This document shows, piece by piece, positions 17,182 to 23,884 of a stretch of 23,886 bases of DNA. The notes beneath the pieces were generated by a model. That model searched no databases. It saw only the letters and a list, made by a program, of their open reading frames with translations, and was not told where the DNA came from. Origin of the DNA: Lentisphaeria bacterium. Lineage in GTDB: Bacteria; Verrucomicrobiota; Lentisphaeria; Victivallales; UBA1829. A program made the translations under genes and the position numbers. Numbering within the stretch: the stretch's first letter is position 1; each line of letters starts with the position of its first letter. The stretch lies in the NCBI GenBank assembly GCA_003526375.1, contig DPDG01000045.1:1825-25710 (forward strand), written 5' to 3'.

Positions 17182-17505
17182 ATGAATGTGAAATGCACGA
17201 AATGCGGGGGGAATGCCTACCTGAAACATCGCAATCGCGCTGTGGGAACGCTGGTTGGGGGCGGCGCTGGCGGTTATGCCGGCTGGGCAGCCGGAGCCGC
17301 AGGGGGAGCAAAAGCCGGAGCGCTGGTCGGATCGTTCCTAGGTCCGTTCGGCACGGCGGCAGGAGCAACAGTCGGCACTCTCCTGGGTGCGTTGACGGGT
17401 GCTGCTGCAGGGGCGGCCGCAGGCAATAAACTCGGCGGAATGATCGACGAAGACGTGATCGCGGCATACCACTGCCCCGACTGCGGGCATGAATTCAACC
17501 GGTAA
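17182..17505 (+). CDS. Glycine-zipper membrane protein inside a split zinc ribbon
   Basis: The 107-residue product starts with CTKC (C5, C8) and ends with YHCPDCGHEF, so two CxxC knuckles that could form one zinc ribbon are separated by a long run of Gly/Ala repeats of glycine-zipper type (for example GGGAGGYAGWAAGAAGG, then TLLGALTGAAAGAAAG). Glycine-zipper segments pack tightly in membranes and occur in pore-forming or membrane-perturbing proteins. AAGGAG precedes the ATG at good spacing. The gene follows mini-tmRNA copy 1 by 23 bp. A membrane effector or scaffold of the TerY-P module is a reasonable guess. Confidence 0.82.
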   Translation: MNVKCTKCGGNAYLKHRNRAVGTLVGGGAGGYAGWAAGAAGGAKAGALVGSFLGPFGTAAGATVGTLLGALTGAAAGAAAGNKLGGMIDEDVIAAYHCPDCGHEFNR

Positions 17506-17526
17506 TCAAAACAGAGGAGTATTCTT

Positions 17527-17640
17527 ATGACTGAAAAGATTTTGGTCGCAATCATCTCTGCCACGGCAGCCATTGCGGTTGCGGGAATCAACTGTTACGC
17601 CTCCTGTCACCGGGACAATGCCCGGCGGGCGGCAGACTGA
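17527..17640 (+). CDS. 37-residue hydrophobic peptide
   Basis: This reading frame is too short for most gene callers. It begins at ATG 17527 behind AGAGGAG and encodes MTEKILVAIISATAAIAVAG followed by INCYASCH and a charged tail. One membrane segment (residues 5-22) and two cysteines are visible. The gap to the previous gene is 21 bp, so it is cotranslated with the glycine-zipper protein. It could be a small regulator or inhibitor of that membrane protein, but no family is recognised. Confidence 0.6.
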   Translation: MTEKILVAIISATAAIAVAGINCYASCHRDNARRAAD

Positions 17641-17783
17641 AAAAAAACTGGAAAAAAATTCATCCGGGTCGGGAAGAAAAATAAAAGAACCGCTTATATA
17701 CGATAAACACGGAACAGAAAAAGGTATTCGACAATGGACGTTCCCACAATTTTTGACATCATCAATAATGGCAACTGAAAAAC

Positions 17784-17864
17784 GGGGCTGTGAAAGGATT
17801 CGACGGAGATGAAAGCCGAAGCGCACGTCTCCGGACGCGGGATCGTTACCCGCCAGCTCCACCA
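17784..17864 (+). ncRNA. Mini-tmRNA copy 2 (stand-alone tRNA-like domain of tmRNA)
   Basis: This copy aligns with copy 1 without gaps over 81 nt and differs from it at only a few positions, including one that improves the acceptor stem (U6-G72 becomes U6-A72). Acceptor GGGGCTG pairs with CAGCTCC, again with G3-U75 and discriminator A, and here CCA is encoded (17862-17864). GGATTCGAC at positions 13-21, the P2-like hairpin and the T arm GCGGG/CCCGC are all present. The T loop reads ATCGTTA rather than the usual TTC-type loop. The element starts 143 bp after the 37-residue peptide and ends 94 bp before the TerY-like gene. No tag frame or resume codon exists inside it. Confidence 0.85.
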
Positions 17865-17958
17865 AAGAAACAGACCGGAAAAACAAAAAGTTCCAGTCTT
17901 ATTAGAATCAGGAACAACAAGTGGCTAACCTAAACCCAGCAAAGAAAGGAATCGTGCT

Positions 17959-18642
17959 ATGAGAAACTACAACGAAATGAACACCCTCGACGTCTCCAAT
18001 CCCGCTCCCCGTTGCCCGGTCGTGCTTCTGCTGGACACCTCCTCCAGTATGGAAGGAGCACCGATTGACGAGCTTAACAAGGGGCTGAAACAGTTCCTGC
18101 GTGAAACCGCAGCCGATGAGGCGGCGTCCCGCAGCGTGGAACTGGAGGTCATCACCTTCGACAGTTCCGCCAATGTGGCCATGCCGTTCACTGCCATCGG
18201 AGATGTGGATCAGAATCCGGATCCGCTGGTCGCTGATGGCTGCACGTCGATGGGGGCGGGAATCCGTCTTGCACTTCGCGACCTGAAGGCACGGCGCAGA
18301 ATGTACCGGAACAGCGGGATCTCCTCCTATCGCCCGTGGGTTGTTCTCATGACGGATGGTGGTCCGAATGATGACAACTGGGAACAGGCGGCCGAAGAGA
18401 TGCGCGTCCTTGGTGAGAACGGGAAAATCCAGTATATCGGAATCGAAATCGGCGACGAAGCCGACCACGATACCATGTGTCAGATTCTTCCCTCGCAGCC
18501 CGGTCCCGTCAAGCTCAAGGGACTTCGCTTCAAACAGTTCTTCCGCTGGCTGACGGATTCCATGAAGAGTGTGTCTGCAAGCGCCGTGTCGGACCAGGAC
18601 AACATCCGTTACCGGGGAATTGACGACTGGGGTGAACTGTGA
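17959..18642 (+). CDS. TerY-like von Willebrand factor A protein
   Basis: This single-domain vWA protein of 227 residues resembles TerY of tellurite-resistance-associated clusters. The MIDAS is complete: D26-T-S28-S-S30, T96 (GCTSMGAG) and D133 (VLMTDGGPNDD). MIDAS-containing vWA domains bind partners through a bound divalent metal ion. AAAGGA lies about 9 nt before the ATG. It lies 41 bp before the phosphatase gene. Together with the kinase at 15746 these form the vWA-kinase-PP2C triad. The C-terminus lacks the nuclease domain found in its paralogue at 14570. Confidence 0.9.
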   Translation: MRNYNEMNTLDVSNPAPRCPVVLLLDTSSSMEGAPIDELNKGLKQFLRETAADEAASRSVELEVITFDSSANVAMPFTAIGDVDQNPDPLVADGCTSMGAGIRLALRDLKARRRMYRNSGISSYRPWVVLMTDGGPNDDNWEQAAEEMRVLGENGKIQYIGIEIGDEADHDTMCQILPSQPGPVKLKGLRFKQFFRWLTDSMKSVSASAVSDQDNIRYRGIDDWGEL

Positions 18643-18683
18643 TGAGAACAAACACGGAACACAATAAAGGAGAAACGACTATA

Positions 18684-19904
18684 ATGATAGCGCACGATAA
18701 CGGAAAAAGCACCCGCTGGAACGGTTTTGCCGCCTCTGTTCCGGGCGGCGGTCATATTCGCCACGGGATTCCCTGTCAGGATGCTTCCGCGGTGATGACA
18801 TCGCCTCGACCGGCAGTGATCGTGTGCGATGGTCGCGGCAGTGCAAAACTTTCCCATCTCGGTGCTCAAGGTGCTGTCGATTCCTTCCGTTTTCAAATGT
18901 CCATTTTGGAGCCGTTTCTGGTCAGCATTCTCGATGGGGAAGAAGAAAAAACGGAACAGTGGGTCAAATTCTGCCGGATCATGTACCGCACACTCATGCA
19001 GGTGAAGTATGACCTTGCAGAGAAACATAATGAGGAAGAAAAGGAATTTGACTGCACGGTCGCGTTCGCTATTGCCGGAGAAAGGCGCATCGGATGCTTC
19101 CAGGTCGGTGACGGCTCCATTGTCCTCCGGCAGAATGGCGTCTGCAAGACCGTTTTCCTCCCTGAAAAAGGCGAATTTGCCAACCAGACCCATTTTCTGC
19201 GTCCTGGCGGCGAAGAGCAGATGAAATTTCAGTATGCCTTGCTGGATGCCGAAGTAAATTCCGGGATCGCGATCACCTCCGACGGACCCGAACACCTGAT
19301 GTTCCGTCTTTCGGATATGACCCCCGGCAAAATATTCGATATGTTTCTGGAGGATCTCCGTAAAGAAGAACTGTGCAGGCAGGATCTGATGGATTATCTG
19401 ACTCGCCGTGAATGGGCGGATGATCCGCGCGGTTCCGATGACCGCTCCCTCGCGCTTCTGGCCCCTCTCCCGATCGGCGGCTCCTCTGAAAAAACGGAAG
19501 AATCCGCGTCTCGGGAAGAAGGGTATTCCGCATCCGGACATACCGTTTCCGAACCCGGAACGGAGGGCAAGCGGATTCCGGCCGCACCGCTTCCCGTCCC
19601 GAATGACACGGCCGAAAACACGGAACCTGCGCCTCCCGCCGAAAACCGGCTCTCTCCCGGCATGACGATCTGCTTCCTGATTCTGATCACAGTTTCCCTC
19701 CTGACTTTCGGATACGCGCTCCGGGAACGGAATGCGGTAGACGAGCTCGCATGCGAATTGGACAGCATCCGCATGGAACGGGATCGGATGGAGCAGCTGC
19801 TTCACCGGAAGGATACGGAGGGAAAAGAACTCCGGAAAGAGATCCGGGCACTGACAAATGCGCGGAAGATCCCGTGCGCGGAAGAGAGGAGGAGCAATCA
19901 ATGA
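18684..19904 (+). CDS. PP2C-family Ser/Thr phosphatase with C-terminal membrane anchor
   Basis: The 406-residue product carries the PP2C metal-binding motifs: PCQDAS (D33), VCDGRGSAKLS (D49, G50), VGDG (142-144), TSDG (198-201) and DDRS (252-255). It should remove phosphates placed by the kinase at 15746. A Ser/Pro/Glu-rich linker (about 262-325) leads to one membrane segment (MTICFLILITVSLLTFGYAL, 327-346) and a charged coiled coil at the end. The ATG at 18684 is preferred over one at 18639 because AAGGAG lies upstream of it, at a slightly long 11-nt spacing. It overlaps the next gene by 4 bp. A frame of 430 codons on the opposite strand is a shadow. Confidence 0.88.
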   Translation: MIAHDNGKSTRWNGFAASVPGGGHIRHGIPCQDASAVMTSPRPAVIVCDGRGSAKLSHLGAQGAVDSFRFQMSILEPFLVSILDGEEEKTEQWVKFCRIMYRTLMQVKYDLAEKHNEEEKEFDCTVAFAIAGERRIGCFQVGDGSIVLRQNGVCKTVFLPEKGEFANQTHFLRPGGEEQMKFQYALLDAEVNSGIAITSDGPEHLMFRLSDMTPGKIFDMFLEDLRKEELCRQDLMDYLTRREWADDPRGSDDRSLALLAPLPIGGSSEKTEESASREEGYSASGHTVSEPGTEGKRIPAAPLPVPNDTAENTEPAPPAENRLSPGMTICFLILITVSLLTFGYALRERNAVDELACELDSIRMERDRMEQLLHRKDTEGKELRKEIRALTNARKIPCAEERRSNQ

Positions 19905-20296
19905 AAGTCCGGCACATTCATGCCAGTCCGGAGGAATACATTGCGGTTCACCGGGACGGCTCCGGTGGCTCCGGTGGCTCCGGTGGAGATTTCGAAGAAG
20001 ACATGACGGGGTGTCTTATCGTGGCGATCATTGGATTCGCCGTGTATCTGATTATCACGTTCTGGAAGTTCATTCTCTGCGGAATTCTGCTGATTGCCGC
20101 AGGATGGCTCATCTGGAAATTCCGCGGTCCGATCCGGAGGTTTCTTGTCGCATCGTTCCTCCGGATTGTCAGCGTGATCCTTTCTCTCCAGCAGTATTTC
20201 CGGCAGAAGAGAAGCCTTCCGCAGCAGGGATCCCGGAAAACCCTCCCGAAACAGACTCACGATTCCGATTACGGAAAAATCATTCAGCGCAGATAA
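19901..20296 (+). CDS. Small membrane protein with Gly-Ser linker
   Basis: The 131-residue product starts within the phosphatase stop codon (ATGA overlap) behind GAGGAGG. Residues 20-29 are a tandem GSG-type linker (DNA repeat at about 19961-19987). It is followed by two membrane segments (LIVAIIGFAVYLIITFWKF and ILCGILLIAAGWLIW) and a basic tail ending in IIQRR. The layout is like the small protein at 14301: a membrane hairpin with a basic tail. It is probably a membrane partner of the phosphatase. The family is unknown. Confidence 0.78.
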   Translation: MKVRHIHASPEEYIAVHRDGSGGSGGSGGDFEEDMTGCLIVAIIGFAVYLIITFWKFILCGILLIAAGWLIWKFRGPIRRFLVASFLRIVSVILSLQQYFRQKRSLPQQGSRKTLPKQTHDSDYGKIIQRR

Positions 20297-20512
20297 AAGG
20301 GAGGAACGGGATTCCGCTTCGTTCCGGTGAAGGATTGTTTCCGATAACATGTGGAAGCTGTTCCCGCGCAGCGATGTCCGCGAAACACAGACATTCTCCA
20401 CCTCATCCGCGGGGCAAGCTCTTCAGAGAAGACATTCCCCCTCGTTTCCGCTCACGGGGAAAGGGATGGCGGATCCGCGTTTTTCTTCTCTTCAATAAGC
20501 GGGAGCTGCAAT
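20297..20512. other. Gap between convergent genes
   Basis: No confident gene is seen. A 49-codon frame on the plus strand (20349-20498, beginning MWKLFPRSDV) lacks a good ribosome binding site. A palindrome GCGGATCCGC at about 20470-20480 followed by a T-rich run could help to end transcription from the left, but its stem is poor. Confidence 0.4.
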
Positions 20513-21364
20513 TCAGCCTTGTTTCGTTTTGTCCTTTTTCCATGCGGCACGGCACCGGGAAACACTCTTGACACCCAGCGGCATCAGAAGAATCACGATC
20601 AGGGCAGACAAGCCGTAACGCACCGGAGCGGAAAGCGTGTTGATGACACCCGCCGCGACGGCCGGATCCTTCACCCCCTCCCGCAATCCGTCAGAAATCC
20701 GTGCGGCGGCAAGAATGGCTGCCGTGGAAAGTCCGCCGGCCATGATATTCTTCCAGTTCAAAGCGTTGAGGAACTTCGACGGGTCCTTTGATTTCGCGCA
20801 GGTTTCGAGAAGCAGTTTCTTCGTTGCGGGAGAATCCGCCTTCGCCGCATAGCCGAGCAGTCGCGTAATATTTTCCGGGGACTGGGTGGAAAGCAGACGG
20901 ATTCCGTCATCGCCGAATTCGCGGGCAGCCCGGACGGCCATGCCGGGAACTTTCGCTTCCACCCTCAGAACCTCCGGGCCGATTCGTTCCGCCAGCGGCA
21001 GAAGCTCATCCGCATGCAGCGCCAGACTCCTGGAGGCCTCCGGAACCTCCCGGCAGAGACGCCAGAAGCGGTCTCCGTGGCGGGCCCCCTGTTCCAGCAC
21101 CTCCAGACCGCCCCGGCGGACCAGAACCAGAACATCATCGCCATATTTCGCACTCAGCTTCACCAGAGAGCGCTCCAGGTTCACCTTTGCAGTAGCGCTC
21201 AGAACCCGTCCGCTGCGACGGGCGGCGAATTCCAGAGTCTCCTCCATCACCCCGGCGGCCAGACGTCCTCCGGCCCCCTCCGCGGAGCAGACGCAGAAAA
21301 ACAGCACGCCGCTCAGAACGCATTGGCTGATCCTTTTCATCCCGACACTTTCCTCCCGTTTCAT
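20513..21364 (-). CDS. Secreted or anchored helical-repeat protein
   Basis: The 283-residue product has an N-terminal signal peptide (RISQCVLSGVLFFCVCSAEG). A long helical region follows in which short units recur with a GD or PE turn and hydrophobic leucines (YGDDVLVLVRRGGLEVL, HGDRFWRLCREVPE, IGPEVLRVEAKVPG, FGDDGIRLLSTQSPE). A C-terminal hydrophobic segment (LSALIVILLMPLGV) precedes a basic tail and would anchor it. AAGGAGG lies 9 nt before the ATG at 21364; a second ATG at 21340 is possible. It follows the 330-residue gene by 14 bp, so the two act together. The family is not named, and the role may be envelope-related. Confidence 0.78.
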   Translation of the reverse strand: MKREESVGMKRISQCVLSGVLFFCVCSAEGAGGRLAAGVMEETLEFAARRSGRVLSATAKVNLERSLVKLSAKYGDDVLVLVRRGGLEVLEQGARHGDRFWRLCREVPEASRSLALHADELLPLAERIGPEVLRVEAKVPGMAVRAAREFGDDGIRLLSTQSPENITRLLGYAAKADSPATKKLLLETCAKSKDPSKFLNALNWKNIMAGGLSTAAILAAARISDGLREGVKDPAVAAGVINTLSAPVRYGLSALIVILLMPLGVKSVSRCRAAWKKDKTKQG

Positions 21365-21378
21365 ATCCGGATTCCTCC

Positions 21379-22371
21379 TTATGAGTTCAACTGTTCCTCC
21401 AGCTGCGCACGAATGGCGGCTCCGGAAGACCGGTAGCTTTTCACCAGATTCTCGGCCAGGCCGCGCGACTCTTCCTGAAGTGTCTTCTCCGCGGCGGCGA
21501 TCCCTTTATCCAGTTCCGCCGTCAGTTCCCGCGACATGACTTTGACGACCAGATAAATATCCCATGCCGTCCATGCGATGCCGCCGACCGCAAGCACGCC
21601 ACCAACGATGTCGCCGACGGGAACAGGACCATCCGCCGCAGCACAGAGCGCGCCGACTCCGAGCGAGGAGCCGATTCGGGCTGCCGGTTTGGCGAAGAGT
21701 TTTCCAATCATCGAACAGCTCTGACAGATGAACAGAAGCTCAAACGCCGTACCGACTGTCGCGCCCGCCTGGGTAAGATGCAGCGTCTGGCACTTTCCGA
21801 TGAATGCGGAGAGCGATTTCCGGAGCTCTGTCAGATCGGCGCGGGGAAGTTCCACTCCGGAATTGTTCTCTCCGCAGAGGAACGCCGCGTCCACGTTGTA
21901 TTTTGCATGACGTTCCCGCAGACGAAGTTCCAGCGCCTGAAGCAGATCGCCCGCGATGTGGTTCGCGCGCAGACACGGCTGAATCACGGGTTCGTCCAGA
22001 ATCGCCAGATACGCATCGGTAAAATCACTGGAGCCGGTGACTTTGTCCTTCGCCAGTTTATAACAGAGTTTTGCGCTGCATTTTACGCGGCACAAGTGAT
22101 TCACCACATCGGGGACGGCACGCTTCGCGCAGGAGAACTCTCCGGCACTCTCCGTTTCCAGACGTTTTGTGAAATCACGCAGAAGCTGCTCGCAGTCGGC
22201 ATCATAATCCGCCTGGAGCCGGTCAAACTGCCTGCGCAGTTCTCCGGGAGAGAGTCTCTCCTTTGCCGGGACCTGTTCCAGATTCCAATCCGCGATTTCC
22301 GGACGATGGAAACAGACGGCGGCGAACAGAACGAGCAGAAGAAGCGAGCCGACAACAAAAATCCGATTCAT
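21379..22371 (-). CDS. Membrane-anchored protein with central hydrophobic Gly/Ala region
   Basis: The 330-residue product begins with a membrane segment or signal anchor (RIFVVGSLLLLVLFAAVCF). It continues with a charged helical domain holding several cysteines, then Gly/Ala-rich hydrophobic stretches at about 245-285 (VGALCAAADG, DIVGGVLAVGGIAWTAWDIY) and a coiled-coil-like end. The frame is open to 22479, but the ATG at 22371 follows an AGGAAAGGAA site and directly starts the hydrophobic segment. Mini-tmRNA copy 3 lies 78 bp upstream on the same strand. I do not recognise the family. The hydrophobic central part could insert into a membrane. Confidence 0.78.
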   Translation of the reverse strand: MNRIFVVGSLLLLVLFAAVCFHRPEIADWNLEQVPAKERLSPGELRRQFDRLQADYDADCEQLLRDFTKRLETESAGEFSCAKRAVPDVVNHLCRVKCSAKLCYKLAKDKVTGSSDFTDAYLAILDEPVIQPCLRANHIAGDLLQALELRLRERHAKYNVDAAFLCGENNSGVELPRADLTELRKSLSAFIGKCQTLHLTQAGATVGTAFELLFICQSCSMIGKLFAKPAARIGSSLGVGALCAAADGPVPVGDIVGGVLAVGGIAWTAWDIYLVVKVMSRELTAELDKGIAAAEKTLQEESRGLAENLVKSYRSSGAAIRAQLEEQLNS

Positions 22372-22449
22372 AAAAACAGTTCCTTTCCTGATTCCTGTCT
22401 TGTTTTCACTGCCGTGGCGGAGGAGATGTTCCCCCGTCTGCGGCATTTC

Positions 22450-22530
22450 TGGTGGAGGCGGCGGGTAACGATCCCGCATCCGGAGATTTGCACGTCGGCC
22501 TTTCTCTCCGTCGAAACCTTTCGCGCCCCC
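22450..22530 (-). ncRNA. Mini-tmRNA copy 3 (stand-alone tRNA-like domain of tmRNA)
   Basis: This minus-strand copy has the same 81-nt length and aligns without gaps with copies 1 and 2. The acceptor is GGGGGCG with CGCCTCC: pairs 5-73 and 6-72 have switched from C-G and U-A to G-C and C-G, so pairing is kept by double changes while G3-U75 and discriminator A stay fixed. CCA is encoded (22450-22452 on the complement). GGTTTCGACGGAGA, the P2 stem CGGAGA/TCTCCG and the T arm with loop ATCGTTA are conserved. The P2 loop (27-44) has diverged freely. The covariation makes a functional folded RNA very likely. Confidence 0.86.
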
Positions 22531-22537
22531 GTTTCTC

Positions 22538-22543
22538 AGTATA
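22538..22543 (-). promoter_or_regulatory. Possible -10 element for mini-tmRNA copy 3
   Basis: TATACT on the minus strand lies 7 nt before the first G of the acceptor stem, the right distance for transcription to start at the mature 5' end. No good -35 box is seen. An inverted repeat CTATCAA-7 nt-TTGATAG at 22553-22573 covers that zone and could be an operator. Confidence 0.4.
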
Positions 22544-22709
22544 TGGGAACCACTATCAATGCTTTTTTGATAGGAATCCCGTTTGTTTCTGTTTGAAGAT
22601 CTCCAAATGAGATTTTCTGTACATTACGTTAGCATTTTGACTTCTCTTTTCAAGTCTCCACGACTGGAATAGCGATATTTTACTCGTTTTTCCTGTCCAA
22701 ATCCTCCTT

Positions 22710-23726
22710 TTATGCGGTCTGTCTCATCAAAAAACAAAATCTCTCCATGTTGTATGCAATATTGCGTAATCCCAACTTCACTTCCGCTCTGCTTATCCCG
22801 ACGGTTCTCAGAATGAGATTTCCGGTTCGCTGTGTCATGCACCCGAACACATGTTCTATTCTGGAACGGATCCTGGCTCTTGTCCGGTTTCCCTGTTTCT
22901 CCCATGAGGTCAGAGAATGTCCATTGCATCCTTTCCTCTGCAGATGCGCCCGGAATCTGCCCTTTTTCAGATTCGCCTCTCTTTCCCCTGAGCGATACGC
23001 GCTGTCCGCATAAACATCCCTGCTTGTGTTGTTTTCATCAAGGAGCTCTTCAAACACATTGCTGTCGTGAACGGAGGCATCCGTAACCTTGTAATTCCGA
23101 ATGATTTTGTATTTGACATCCGCTTCCACATGGTTCTTGTAGCCGTAGTAGTTCTTCCCATTCTTCTGAACCCAGCGGGCGTCCGTGTCCTTCTGACGCT
23201 TCTTCGCTTCGCTCCAAGTTTCAGGAGGATTTCCTTCTTTGATCCCCTTGTTTTCATCGCGGGTATTGCGTTGCGTGGGAACTCGAACAATGGTTGCATC
23301 GACAATTTGACCCCTCTTCGCGACAAAGCCGGACTCGGCAAGAAACGCATTGAACTTGTCAAACAGCTTCCGCGTGAGCTTGTGTTCCTCCAGTTTCGAA
23401 CGGAAGAGCCAGATTGTCTTCGCATCGGGAACACGGCTGTCAAGCGCCATATCCAGAAAACGCATAAAACTCAGACGATCCATGATCTGATATTCCATCT
23501 CGTCATCGCTCAAATTATACAACGACTGCAGAATCAGTATCTTGAACATCATCACCACATCAAATGGTCTGCGTCCGGCATTGCTCTTGCGATCATGGTC
23601 ATATATGAACTCAAGTTCTCTGCGAAACTTTTCCCACGGCACAAGTTCTTTCAGCCGCGGAAGCATGTCGCCGTTCTCTGTCAAATAAGCCAGACGATTG
23701 TCTATGTCAAATAAGCCGTTCAGCAT
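22710..23726 (-). CDS. IS5-family transposase
   Basis: This 338-residue DDE transposase moves an insertion sequence by cut-and-paste. The N-terminus has the IS5-type domain (RRPFDVVMMFKILILQSLYN, then MDRLSFMRFLDMAL). The catalytic acids are seen in QIVDATIV, YADSAYRS and RSRIEHVFG, with the usual Y(2)R(3)E(6)K spacing pattern around the last. The gene appears full length and begins behind AGGAG. Terminal inverted repeats were not found by eye in the 100-150 bp on either side, so element limits are unknown. It separates the cluster from the next region and hints at mobility of the neighbourhood. Confidence 0.92.
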   Translation of the reverse strand: MLNGLFDIDNRLAYLTENGDMLPRLKELVPWEKFRRELEFIYDHDRKSNAGRRPFDVVMMFKILILQSLYNLSDDEMEYQIMDRLSFMRFLDMALDSRVPDAKTIWLFRSKLEEHKLTRKLFDKFNAFLAESGFVAKRGQIVDATIVRVPTQRNTRDENKGIKEGNPPETWSEAKKRQKDTDARWVQKNGKNYYGYKNHVEADVKYKIIRNYKVTDASVHDSNVFEELLDENNTSRDVYADSAYRSGEREANLKKGRFRAHLQRKGCNGHSLTSWEKQGNRTRARIRSRIEHVFGCMTQRTGNLILRTVGISRAEVKLGLRNIAYNMERFCFLMRQTA

Positions 23727-23831
23727 CCTGTTCTCCTGTCATTGATGCTGTAATATACCTTCTTTCGCATTCTTTTTCCTGTTGCAACTCAAATTTTCCT
23801 CAAATAAATAGAGGCACCCTATAGTTTTCAG

Positions 23832-23884
23832 GCGCATGGTTCCTCGTAATAGATTGTGTGGTAACAAAATATTACGCCATGCGC
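23832..23884. repeat. Nested inverted repeat at the right edge
   Basis: GCGCATGG (23832-23839) is complementary to CCATGCGC (23877-23884). Inside lies a second pair, GTAATA (23846-23851) and TATTAC (23870-23875), with a 6-nt against 1-nt bulge between the arms. The structure may be a transposon end, a terminator-like stem or part of another RNA. The window ends two bases later, so its context is not visible. Confidence 0.5.

Noticed and set aside
17715..17779. A possible fourth, degenerate mini-tmRNA (GGTATTCGAC) and a 14-codon frame starting at 17735
   Set aside because: Only a short block resembles the 5' part; there is no matching acceptor stem or T arm, and the peptide is too short to support.
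17078..17864. A full or two-piece (permuted) tmRNA, or an att site copy of ssrA
   Set aside because: Each element has both 5' and 3' halves contiguous in normal order; between them there is no tag frame fit for tmRNA, and integration would duplicate only the 3' end.
18609..19901. A 430-codon frame opposite the PP2C gene
   Set aside because: It is a shadow caused by codon bias; the plus-strand frame has all PP2C motifs, a ribosome binding site and operon context.
22600..23850. Terminal inverted repeats of the IS5-family element
   Set aside because: Comparing both flanks by eye gave no convincing matching ends, so no element boundary is claimed.
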